A stretch of 10,932 nt of DNA from PALSA-1004 sp947474275 (GCA_947474275.1 CANJHY010000159.1:1-10932); one strand, 5' to 3'. Counted from the stretch's first letter, positions 1 to 6,101 are shown. The notes: generated from the letters alone by a model not told the origin. Numbers and translations: made by a program.

Positions 1-7
1 AGGCGAA

Positions 8-211
8 ATGTCCGATCACGTCTACAAGCACGCGATATCAACCATCCAGCCGCTGACGCTGGCCGCCGCCAAGAGCGCCGGCGCCGCGAAGAAAAGCGCG
101 CCGCGTGCACTTGCAGAAATCGAAGTCGCTGCCGCGCCGCGCACACCGCGCCAGCCGACCATAGTGGTGCGCGCCAAGCGCAGGGTGGTCAGGAGCGCCG
201 ACGACAACTAA
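8..211 (+). CDS. Small Ala/Lys/Arg-rich protein of unknown function, possibly the tail of a longer gene
   Basis: A 67-residue reading frame that I do not recognise. It opens with MSDHVYK, runs into an alanine/lysine-rich middle and ends in a basic stretch (VVRAKRRVVR) followed by SADDN. There is no membrane segment or signal peptide. The frame is also open to the left edge of the window (codons at 2-4 and 5-7 are sense), so this may be the C-terminal part of a larger protein cut by the window. The AGGCGA at 1-6 lies too close to the ATG to be a convincing ribosome site. The first seven residues match the usual start of dodecins, but nothing after them does. The gene sits beside two pseudogenes, so it may be decayed too. 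Confidence 0.35.
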   Translation: MSDHVYKHAISTIQPLTLAAAKSAGAAKKSAPRALAEIEVAAAPRTPRQPTIVVRAKRRVVRSADDN

Positions 212-301
212 CAGCGCGTGGGTCCGCAAGTTCCGTGCGTTCGCAATCAACCTTGTTTTTCTGCCCCTATCCCGAGGAAAGTTCTGACATGACCATTTCG
301 C

Positions 302-616
302 CCGAGCGCCGGTGTTGCGATGTTTACGGCACTGGCCTCGCTGTTCACCGGCCGGCCGGTGCGCAATGACGTGGCGATGACGGGCGAAATCAGCCTGCGC
401 GGTCTCGTCATGCCGATCGGCGGCGTCAAGGAAAAAGTCCTGGCGGCGCTGCGCGCGGGCATCAAGACGGTGCTGCTGCAGGCGCGGAACCGGCGCGACC
501 TTGAGGAAATTCCCGCCGAAGCGCGCGAGAAGCTCAAGTTCGTGTGGGTAGAGAAAGTCGAAGATGCGCTGGCCGCCGCGTTGTCCGAAGACGCGGCCAG
601 CGCGGAAGCCGCCTGA
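302..616 (+). pseudogene. lon: 3'-terminal fragment of ATP-dependent Lon protease (C-terminal proteolytic domain only)
   Basis: The translated segment matches the last ~105 residues of Lon, the cytoplasmic AAA+ protease that degrades misfolded and regulatory proteins. Homology starts abruptly at PSAGVAMFTALASLFTG, which contains the catalytic serine (codon 305-307). It continues through MTGEISLRGLVMPIGGVKEK with the catalytic lysine and runs to a natural C-terminus. Full-length Lon is about 780-810 residues, so the N-domain, the ATPase module and the front of the protease domain are absent. In the Lon frame a TGA stands at 290-292, only three codons before homology begins, and what lies upstream is not Lon. 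An ATG at 289 with a GAGGAAAG ribosome-site-like stretch (274-281) is in a different frame. The first in-frame ATG is at 320, after the catalytic serine, so any product would be inactive. This is a remnant left by a deletion or rearrangement, and a functional lon presumably lies elsewhere. Confidence 0.85.
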
Positions 617-634
617 GTTAAAGCTGGCGGCGGG

Positions 635-1331
635 TTATGCCGGCTGCCAGCGCAGATCGAGGCTGAGCGGAAATGCGGGATGGTGCGGCTGCGGTTCGAG
701 CGTCAGTGGACCAGGCGTGTGGCCGTGGTCCCAGAAGCGCGCGCTTCGGCTTCGTTCGCGTTGACCGGAAACGTTTCGTAGTTGCGTCCGCCCGGGTGGG
801 CGACGTGACAGGTGCAGCCGCCTGTGCTGCGTCCGCTCCAGGTATCGACGATGTCGAACACCAGCGTGGCCTGCACGCCTGTGGTCGGATGCAGCGCGGA
901 GGGCGGCGCCCACGCTCGGTAGCGCACGCCCGCCACCGCTGTGCCGGGCACGCCGGTGGCGTGCAGCGGCACTTCGAGTTCATTGCAGGCATCTGCGCGT
1001 GCGGCGGCATTTCGAACGCGCGCAATTCGAGGATACCCAGGCGGCCGGTCGCGGTGTCGGGCGAATACAGCTTGTCGATGCAGAATTCGGCACGATGGGT
1101 GTTGCCGGTGAGATCGACCAGCAGGTTGCGCAGCAGGCGGTCGACCAGCCATGGCGCGAGCGCTTCCTTGCCGGACTGCTGGCGTTGCGTCATTTGCCGG
1201 AACGCGGTTTCGAGTTCGTAGAGATTGTCGTCGCGCGGCGCCTGGCTGGTGGGGCCGACGAACTGCCCGGCGAAAAGGGCATGTGCCGGTTGGTGGTGCG
1301 CGCGTGCGGTGATTGCCGGAGAGTCCCTTGG
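635..1331 (-). pseudogene. Degraded C-terminal remnant of a DUF2126 (transglutaminase-associated) protein
   Basis: Three minus-strand frames together spell parts of the C-terminal region of DUF2126 proteins, large (~1100 aa) proteins of unclear role that usually accompany transglutaminase-like genes. Reading leftward, the first block (about 1331 to 990) contains LYELETAFRQM, LVDRLLRNLLVDLTGNTHR, AEFCIDKLYSPDTATGRLG and LELRAFEMPPHAQM. The second, in another frame (about 987 to 740), contains VPLHATGVPGTAVAGVRYRA, LVFDIVDTWSGR and VAHPGGRNYETFPVNANEAE. The third, in another frame (742 to 635), contains ARFWDHGHTPGP and ends at a TAA (complement of 635-637). From memory of the family, roughly 150 residues are missing between blocks one and two. 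The second frame change lies in a GCGCGC run and is consistent with a 2-nt loss. The 5' part of the gene is absent. The stop lies 18 bp from the end of the lon fragment, so two dead genes meet tail to tail. Confidence 0.85.
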
Positions 1332-1352
1332 AAAATCTGCATTAGCGGTCGT

Positions 1353-1383
1353 TTGAGTGTATTTGTCTAGGTCAAAATATAAT
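1353..1383 (+). promoter_or_regulatory. Predicted litR promoter with a long, MerR-type spacer
   Basis: An exact consensus -10 box, TATAAT, lies at 1378-1383. The best -35 candidate is TTGAGT at 1353-1358 (four of six to TTGACA), giving a 19-bp spacer. Such a long spacer is typical of promoters bound by MerR-family regulators. The spacer is almost exactly filled by the first copy of an 18-bp repeat (1360-1377). Transcription would start near 1390, leaving a leader of about 50 nt before the ATG at 1441. The surrounding AT-richness contrasts sharply with the GC-rich flanks. The -35 assignment is the weak point. Confidence 0.55.
1360..1377 (+). repeat. Direct repeat copy 1, candidate LitR operator
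   Basis: The 18-mer TATTTGTCTAGGTCAAAA recurs at 1423-1440 with 16 of 18 bases identical. Both copies contain TTTG-N7-CAAA, a short dyad of the sort bound by dimeric helix-turn-helix proteins. This copy fills the promoter spacer, so a bound protein would cover the RNA polymerase site. Binding by LitR is inferred from position and has not been shown. Confidence 0.55.
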
Positions 1384-1418
1384 ATATATGGTAAATTATG
1401 GCAATAATCGCCATATAT
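1384..1418. repeat. Nested inverted repeats in the litR leader
   Basis: Two perfect dyads are centred on the same point. The outer arms are ATATATGG (1384-1391) and CCATATAT (1411-1418). The inner arms are TATGGC (1397-1402) and GCCATA (1410-1415), separated by 7 nt. They lie between the -10 box and the start codon, so they could act as an operator dyad in DNA or as a weak hairpin in the leader RNA. No U-run follows, so this is not a standard terminator. Confidence 0.4.
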
Positions 1419-1422
1419 GCAT

Positions 1423-1440
1423 TATTTGTCTATTTCAAAA
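1423..1440 (+). repeat. Direct repeat copy 2, immediately before the litR ATG
   Basis: TATTTGTCTATTTCAAAA matches copy 1 (1360-1377) except for GG versus TT at its 11th and 12th bases. The copies are 63 bp apart start to start, which is six turns of B-DNA at 10.5 bp per turn, so they face the same side of the helix and could be joined by a looped oligomer. The copy ends at the base before the ATG at 1441. Confidence 0.5.
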
Positions 1441-2376
1441 ATGAAATTAAAACAAAGTCCTGCGCCTGAGGCTGCTATCGGCGCGGTTGAGCGCGAGACT
1501 GGCCTGTCGAAGGACACTTTGCGTATCTGGGAGCGCCGCTACGGATTTCCGCAGCCAGCACGCGACAGCAATGGCGAAAGAACGTACCCGGCCGAGCAGG
1601 TCGAGAAATTGCGCGTCATACGGCGCCTTATGGACGGCGGACTGCGCCCGCGCAAGATTGTGCAAATGCCGCTGCGCGAACTGAACGCACAGATCGGTCG
1701 CATGCACTCGACAGGCGGCGCCGCGATTGCGCATGCGGAGTCGCTGGACGAATTTCTGCGCCTGCTCAAGGCGCACAACGTTACCGCGCTGCGTGAGCAT
1801 CTGGCGCAGTTGCTGTTGCGCCTGGGCCTGCAGCGCTTTGTACTTGAAGCGGTGGCGCCCCTGACTGTGCTGGTGGGCAATGCCTGGACGCAGGGCCGCA
1901 TCGAGATTTTCGAGGAACACCTCTATTCGGAGCAGGTCCAGCATTTGCTGCGGCAGGCGCTCGGCTCGTTTTCTCAGCCGACGCAGACGCCCCGCGTGCT
2001 GCTGACCACGCTGCCCGGCGAAGAGCACCAGCTCGGACTGTTGATGGCCCAGGCATGCCTTACCGTGGAGGGCGCGCAATGTATTTCGCTGGGCGTGCAG
2101 ACACCGGCGGGCGACATTGCACAGGCGGCGCGCGCGCACCGGGCGGACGTTGTCGGCCTGTCTTTCAGCTCCGCGCTGCAGATGCGCGTCGCCAGTGCGG
2201 GGCTCGCCGATTTGCGCCAGCGTCTCGACCGCGACGTTGCGTTGTGGGCCGGCGGCGCCGTCTGGCAGCGCGCGCACAAATTGATTCCAGGCGTCACGCC
2301 GATTGCAGCGTTGGAGGAAATTCCGACGGTGCTGGCGGCGTGGCGCGCGACACACCCGGCGCGTGCGGAAGTTTGA
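1441..2376 (+). CDS. litR: LitR/CarH-type MerR-family adenosylcobalamin photoreceptor regulator
   Basis: A 311-residue DNA-binding light sensor. The N-terminal MerR helix-turn-helix (about residues 13-70) carries IGAVERETGLSKDTLRIWER and RYGFPQPARDSNGERTYP. The middle four-helix B12-cap domain shows the Wx9EH motif (W149, E159, H160) whose tryptophan covers the adenosyl group. The C-terminal cobalamin-binding domain has ExHxxG (E194, H196, G199) plus GLSFSSAL and GGAVW, as in methionine-synthase-type B12 folds. In characterised CarH/LitR proteins AdoCbl in the dark drives tetramer formation and repression, and light breaks the Co-C bond and releases DNA. All the key residues are present, so photosensing is likely. 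An in-frame ATG at 1417 would add eight residues (MHYLSISK), but that stretch is AT-rich and encodes the second operator-like repeat. Neither start has a clear ribosome site, so I prefer 1441. It probably controls itself and the downstream genes. Confidence 0.9.
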   Translation: MKLKQSPAPEAAIGAVERETGLSKDTLRIWERRYGFPQPARDSNGERTYPAEQVEKLRVIRRLMDGGLRPRKIVQMPLRELNAQIGRMHSTGGAAIAHAESLDEFLRLLKAHNVTALREHLAQLLLRLGLQRFVLEAVAPLTVLVGNAWTQGRIEIFEEHLYSEQVQHLLRQALGSFSQPTQTPRVLLTTLPGEEHQLGLLMAQACLTVEGAQCISLGVQTPAGDIAQAARAHRADVVGLSFSSALQMRVASAGLADLRQRLDRDVALWAGGAVWQRAHKLIPGVTPIAALEEIPTVLAAWRATHPARAEV

Positions 2377-2408
2377 CCCGGCCGGCATCCAATCCCGCCC
2401 GTGCCCCG

Positions 2409-2414
2409 TATAAT
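2409..2414 (+). promoter_or_regulatory. Possible -10 box for the lipid operon
   Basis: An exact TATAAT lies in the 104-bp gap between litR and the first methyltransferase gene, about 70 bp before its ATG at 2481. No -35 hexamer at normal spacing is convincing, and the repeat found upstream of litR is not present here. The operon may therefore be read through from the litR promoter, or this may be an activator- or ECF-sigma-dependent start. Confidence 0.3.
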
Positions 2415-2480
2415 CCATCCAGCAAAATCGCGATCCGAACCCGCCGGTGCGGGGGCCGTATCGGCTTACAGGAACATGCA

Positions 2481-3527
2481 ATGACGTCAGCCACGCAACG
2501 CGCAATCGACTGGACCGAACAGGGCCTGGTGCCCGACATGGTGATCCGCCAGGGCATACGCCGGCTGCTGAAAGAACGCCTCGGTGAAATACACGCGAAT
2601 GATGCCGCTGCGGCAGGCGAGGTGGCGACCGCTTTCGCGACGGCGATGGGCGTCGCGCCGGTTGCGCTGGTGCCGGACAAGGCCAACGAGCAGCATTACG
2701 AAGTGCCGGCGGCTTTTTTTGCCGGCGTGCTGGGCCCGCACCGCAAATACAGTTCGTGCTGGTGGCCGCACGGCGTGCAAACGCTGGCGGACGCCGAAGC
2801 GGCTGCGCTGGCTGCGACCTGCGAGCGGGCCGGACTTGCCGACGGTCAACACATCCTCGAACTCGGTTGCGGCTGGGGGTCGCTCACGCTGTGGATGGCC
2901 GCGCAGTACCCGGCGAGCCGCATCACCGCGGTATCCAACTCAAACTCGCAGCGCGTGCACATCGAGGGTGAAGCGGCGCGCCGCGGGCTCGCCAATGTGC
3001 GCGTGATTACCTGCGATATGAACTGCTTCGACAGCGACGAGCGCTTTGACCGCATCGTGTCGGTCGAAATGTTCGAGCACATGCGCAACTGGCCCGAACT
3101 GTTTCGGCGCGTGAGTTCATGGCTCGCGCCCCGCGGCACGTTCTTTATGCACGTGTTCGTCCACCGCGCAACGCCCTACGAATTTGTCGCGCGCGATGCG
3201 AGCGACTGGATGAGCCACCATTTTTTTGCCGGCGGCATGATGCCCAGCGACGATCTTGCCCTGCATTTTCAGGACGATCTCAGGATGGTGCGGCGCTGGC
3301 GCTGGGACGGCACGCATTACGAGCGCACCTCGAACGCGTGGCTCGCGAACATGGATGCGAACCGCGCCGGGTTGTGGCCGCTGTTCGAACAGACCTACGG
3401 ACGTGAGCACGCGCTGCAGTGGTGGTCGCGCTGGCGCATTTTCTTCATGTCGTGCGCGGAGTTGTTCGGCTACGAACGCGGCCAGCAGTGGTGGGTGAGC
3501 CATTACCTGTTCGAGCGTCGCGCGTGA
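2481..3527 (+). CDS. SAM-dependent methyltransferase of the Cfa / coclaurine N-methyltransferase-like family
   Basis: A 348-residue class I methyltransferase. The SAM-binding loop is ILELGCGWGS (GCGWG at residues 129-133), preceded by YSSCWWP. The segment VEMFEHM (E196, E199, H200) matches the catalytic Glu/His region of plant coclaurine N-methyltransferase. The C-terminal half strongly resembles those enzymes too (FFAGGMMPSDDL, HFQDDL, TSNAWLANMDAN). The family is homologous to cyclopropane fatty acid synthases, so substrates may be lipids or amines, and the natural bacterial substrate is unknown. The histidine of the Cfa LLH motif is kept here (FFMHVF). The ATG follows AGGA (2470-2473). An upstream extension of the open frame overlaps litR and is not family sequence. 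It is the first gene after the B12 photoreceptor and overlaps or nearly touches the next gene, so it probably belongs to the light-controlled operon. A second methylation step on an acyl chain is one possibility. Confidence 0.85.
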   Translation: MTSATQRAIDWTEQGLVPDMVIRQGIRRLLKERLGEIHANDAAAAGEVATAFATAMGVAPVALVPDKANEQHYEVPAAFFAGVLGPHRKYSSCWWPHGVQTLADAEAAALAATCERAGLADGQHILELGCGWGSLTLWMAAQYPASRITAVSNSNSQRVHIEGEAARRGLANVRVITCDMNCFDSDERFDRIVSVEMFEHMRNWPELFRRVSSWLAPRGTFFMHVFVHRATPYEFVARDASDWMSHHFFAGGMMPSDDLALHFQDDLRMVRRWRWDGTHYERTSNAWLANMDANRAGLWPLFEQTYGREHALQWWSRWRIFFMSCAELFGYERGQQWWVSHYLFERRA

Positions 3528-3553
3528 ACGCTCTGCAATCTGCGCCGGGAACG

Positions 3554-4093
3554 ATGTCGGCTGCGACATCCGCTCCGAACCTCATCGTCAACATCGTGGC
3601 CTTCCAGGTGGGCTGGTTCGCCTGCGTGCTGGGCGCCGCGCAGGGCTGGCCGTTGGCCGGCGCCGCACTTGCGCTGGTGATCGCGGTGTGGCACACGGCG
3701 CGCGCTGCACGCCCGGCGCAGGAAGCGAAACTGATAGTCGCGGCAGTATTGATAGGCGCCGCGTGGGACAGTTCGCTCGCCGCGCTCGGCTGGCTCTCGT
3801 TTGTGTCCGTTATCACGGACGCCATGGCGCCACCCTGGATACTCGGTCTGTGGGCGCTGTTCGCGACGACGCTCAACGTTTCACTCAACTGGCTGAAAGG
3901 CCGCTGGCTGGTTGCCGCTCTGCTGGGCGGCATTGCCGGGCCGCTTTCCTATTGGGCGGGTGCGCGGCTGGGCGCAGTGGTGCTGGTCGAACCGGTGCCC
4001 GCGTTAGTCGCGCTTTCGATCGGCTGGGCCATCCTGATGCCGCTCCTGATGGCGCTTGCGCGCCGTTATGACGGCATCCACGGCACGCGCTGA
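3554..4093 (+). CDS. DUF2878 family inner-membrane protein
   Basis: A small polytopic membrane protein of about 179 residues with five or six hydrophobic segments. Diagnostic family stretches include NIVAFQVGWFACVLGAA near the N-terminus, GAAWDSSLAALG, PPWILGLWALFATTLNVSLN and GPLSYWAGARLGA. The function of DUF2878 is not known, but it recurs next to Cfa-like methyltransferases and DUF1295 proteins, as here. Two starts are possible. The GTG at 3524 overlaps the preceding stop (GTGA) and would add ten residues (MNALQSAPGT). The ATG at 3554 has GGGA close upstream and starts nearer the conserved region, so I chose it, with moderate confidence. I infer a role in moving, modifying or accommodating altered lipids in the membrane. 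Confidence 0.8.
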   Translation: MSAATSAPNLIVNIVAFQVGWFACVLGAAQGWPLAGAALALVIAVWHTARAARPAQEAKLIVAAVLIGAAWDSSLAALGWLSFVSVITDAMAPPWILGLWALFATTLNVSLNWLKGRWLVAALLGGIAGPLSYWAGARLGAVVLVEPVPALVALSIGWAILMPLLMALARRYDGIHGTR

Positions 4094-4108
4094 CGCGGAC
4101 ATCCGGCC

Positions 4109-4900
4109 ATGCTCCACCTTGATACCATTGTGTTCGCCGCGGCCTGCGGATTTGGCGCGATCCTCGTTCTGGCGTTCGCCACCTGGCTGGCAAGTCTCGC
4201 CATGCGTGACGTCAGCATAGTCGACAGCATGTGGTCAGCATTGATATTGACCGCCGGACTGGTCTACGCCGCAGTATTGCCTGACGCCGGCCCGCGCATG
4301 GCGTGGGTGCTTGCGCTGGCGGCATTGTGGGCGGCGCGTCTCGCCGGGTATATCACCTGGCGCAATTGGGGCGATGGCGAGGACCACCGTTATCAGGCAA
4401 TCCGCGCGCGTAATCAGCCCAATTTCGAATACAAAAGTCTTTATCTCGTGTTCGGCTTGCAGGGCGTGCTCGCGTGGATCGTGTCGCTGACCCTGCTTGC
4501 GGCGCTCGCCGGTTCGCAGGCGATGGGTTGGCTCGACGCCTGCGGCATTGCCGTATGCGTATTCGGTGTGGTGTTCGAGGCGGTGGGCGACGGCCAGTTG
4601 GCGCGCTTCAGGGCGCGGCCCGAAAATCGCGGCCGCGTCATGGACAGCGGGCTGTGGCGCTATACACGGCACCCCAATTACTTTGGCGAATTCTGCGTGT
4701 GGTGGGGCTTTTATCTCATCGCGCTTTCCGCCGGCGGCTGGTGGACCATTGTTTCGCCGCTGCTGATGTCGGTGCTGTTGCTGAAGGTTTCCGGTGTCAC
4801 GCTGCTTGAAAAAGACATCGTGGAGCGCCGTCCGGCTTACCGCGACTATATCGCGCGCACCAACGCGTTTTTCCCGGGTGCGCGCAGGGACGCTGCCTGA
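4109..4900 (+). CDS. DUF1295 family membrane protein (steroid 5-alpha-reductase / ICMT-like fold)
   Basis: A 263-residue multi-pass membrane protein. The C-terminal signature SGLWRYTRHPNYFGEFCVWW, followed by GFYLIALS and the terminal YRDYIARTNAFFP, is the hallmark of DUF1295. Members of this superfamily bind NADPH or SAM through that region and act on hydrophobic substrates inside the membrane (5-alpha-reductases, sterol reductases, isoprenylcysteine methyltransferases). The N-terminal part has the family's VSIVDSMWS motif. No reaction can be assigned from sequence, and either enone/alkene reduction or methylation is conceivable. The gene starts 15 bp after the DUF2878 stop with only a weak ribosome site, which suggests translational coupling. 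Its stop is immediately followed by the next gene's ATG. Confidence 0.88.
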   Translation: MLHLDTIVFAAACGFGAILVLAFATWLASLAMRDVSIVDSMWSALILTAGLVYAAVLPDAGPRMAWVLALAALWAARLAGYITWRNWGDGEDHRYQAIRARNQPNFEYKSLYLVFGLQGVLAWIVSLTLLAALAGSQAMGWLDACGIAVCVFGVVFEAVGDGQLARFRARPENRGRVMDSGLWRYTRHPNYFGEFCVWWGFYLIALSAGGWWTIVSPLLMSVLLLKVSGVTLLEKDIVERRPAYRDYIARTNAFFPGARRDAA

Positions 4901-5557
4901 ATGCGCGCAAACGTTACCAGCGTCAATTTTCTGAGCGCAGCAGTGCTGCTGTACGGCGCGCTTGCGGGCATGCCGGCCGCGGCGCAGTCGCGCGTGTGGA
5001 ATTTTCAGGTTGCGCTCGACGATACGCCGATCGGTTATCACCGCTTCACGCTGCGCGAGCAGGGCGCCGGACGCGAACTGAAAGCCGAGGCGCGCTTCAG
5101 CGTAAAAGTGTTGTTCTTTACGGCCTATCAATATGCGCACGAAGCAACCGAGCGCTGGCGCGGTAACTGTCTCGACAGTATCAGCGCGCGCACCGACGAC
5201 AACGGCGAGCGGCTGGCGGTCGATACGGAGCGCGCAGGCGAACGCCTGGTCGTCACTACGGCCAAAGGGACGGGGAATCTGGACGGCTGCGTGATGAGCT
5301 TCGCCTACTGGAACCCGGATATCCTGCGCCAGTCGCGCCTCCTGAACAGTCAAACCGGCGAGTACGAGGCAGTCAAAATCACCGCGCTCGGCGACGCCAG
5401 CATCATGGTGCGCGGCACGCCAACTGCCGCCACGCATTACCGCATCACCGGGCCCAAAAACCCGATTGATCTGTGGTATTCCGCGGCCCAGGAGTGGCTG
5501 GCGCTCGAATCGACTGTCGCCGGCGGCCGGCGTTTACGTTACCGGCTCGATAAATGA
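4901..5557 (+). CDS. DUF6134 family secreted protein
   Basis: A 218-residue protein with an N-terminal signal peptide (hydrophobic stretch LSAAVLLYGALAG, probable cleavage after AAAQ or nearby), so it should be periplasmic. The mature part is beta-rich and fits the DUF6134 pattern: WNFQVALDDTPIGYHRF, LKAEARFSVKVLFF, ERWRGNCLDSISARTDDNG, CVMSFAYWNPDIL, SQTGEYEAV and LWYS. I assign it on remembered family pattern, and the family has no established function. Similar DUF3108-type folds have been linked to envelope lipids or polysaccharides, but only loosely. The ATG directly abuts the DUF1295 stop (TGAATG), so translation is coupled. Its own stop overlaps an ATG in the ATGA pattern (5554-5557), although the lipocalin that follows does not read in that frame. 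Confidence 0.75.
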   Translation: MRANVTSVNFLSAAVLLYGALAGMPAAAQSRVWNFQVALDDTPIGYHRFTLREQGAGRELKAEARFSVKVLFFTAYQYAHEATERWRGNCLDSISARTDDNGERLAVDTERAGERLVVTTAKGTGNLDGCVMSFAYWNPDILRQSRLLNSQTGEYEAVKITALGDASIMVRGTPTAATHYRITGPKNPIDLWYSAAQEWLALESTVAGGRRLRYRLDK

Positions 5558-5567
5558 GTACGCCGTT

Positions 5568-6101
5568 TTGAGCGCCCGCCTGCTTTGTCGCGTCGCTGCC
5601 GCTGCGGTGTTGCTTTTGTCCGGCTGCCAAAGTAGCGCCCCGCCGGTCGTAACCGCGGCGCGCGTTGATCTGCAGCGCTTCATGGGCGACTGGTACGTGA
5701 TCGCCAATATTCCGACCTTCATCGAGAAGGGCGCCCACAACGCGATTGAATCGTACAAGTTGGACGCGGATGGCACGATCGCGACGACGTTTACCTTTCG
5801 CGCGGGCGGCTTTGACGGCGAGTTAAAACGCTATACGCCGCGCGGTTTTGTGCGCGACCGCGAGTCGAATGCGGTGTGGGGGATGCAGTTCGTGTGGCCG
5901 ATCAAGGCCGACTATCGAATCATGTATCTCGCCGACGACTACAGCCAGACGGTGGTCGGACACCAGCAGCGCGACTACGTGTGGATCATGGCGCGCACAC
6001 CCGCCATTCCCGAAGCCGATTATCAGCGCCTGCTCCAATTCGTGGGCGAGCAGGGCTATGACATCAAGCAGGTCCTCAAGGTGCCCCAGCAATGGAAATG
6101 A
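5568..6101 (+). CDS. Blc-type outer-membrane lipoprotein lipocalin
   Basis: A 177-residue lipocalin with a lipoprotein signal peptide ending in the lipobox LLSGC (Cys20). It should be lipid-anchored, probably to the outer membrane. The lipocalin hallmark is FMGDWYVIANIPTFIEKGAH. Further Blc-like segments are VWGMQFVWPIKADYRIMYL, VGHQQRDYVWIMARTP and IPEADYQRLL. Bacterial lipocalins of this type bind fatty acids or lysophospholipids and are tied to membrane stress and repair, which suits a lipid-modification operon. The start is uncertain. The only plausible in-frame initiator is TTG at 5568, while the classic coupled ATG (5554-5556, overlapping the previous stop) leads to a five-codon ORF ending at 5571. 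One additional T in the TTTT run would join that ATG to the lipocalin frame. The tract may be slippery, or the sequence may carry a one-base error. Confidence 0.82.
   Translation: MSARLLCRVAAAAVLLLSGCQSSAPPVVTAARVDLQRFMGDWYVIANIPTFIEKGAHNAIESYKLDADGTIATTFTFRAGGFDGELKRYTPRGFVRDRESNAVWGMQFVWPIKADYRIMYLADDYSQTVVGHQQRDYVWIMARTPAIPEADYQRLLQFVGEQGYDIKQVLKVPQQWK

Noticed and set aside
673..1221. A 182-codon plus-strand frame opposite the DUF2126 remnant
   Set aside because: The minus strand carries unmistakable DUF2126 segments, and this frame is their shadow with no motifs.
2373..2378. TTGACC as a -35 box for the TATAAT at 2409
   Set aside because: The spacer would be 30 bp, far too long for a sigma-70-type promoter.
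2440..2453. A GC hairpin (CCCGC-CGGT-GCGGG) as a litR terminator
   Set aside because: The stem is only 5 bp and no T-run follows. It may be chance in GC-rich DNA.
2055..2480. An upstream extension of the first methyltransferase by 142 codons
   Set aside because: The extension overlaps litR out of frame and is Arg-rich. Family sequence and a ribosome site begin at 2481.
1447..2505. A 352-codon open frame on the minus strand
   Set aside because: It is antisense to litR, where the plus strand has clear MerR and B12-binding motifs.
4235..5437. A 400-codon open frame on the minus strand
   Set aside because: It lies antisense across the DUF1295 and DUF6134 genes and shows no family motifs. It is a by-product of GC-rich codon use.
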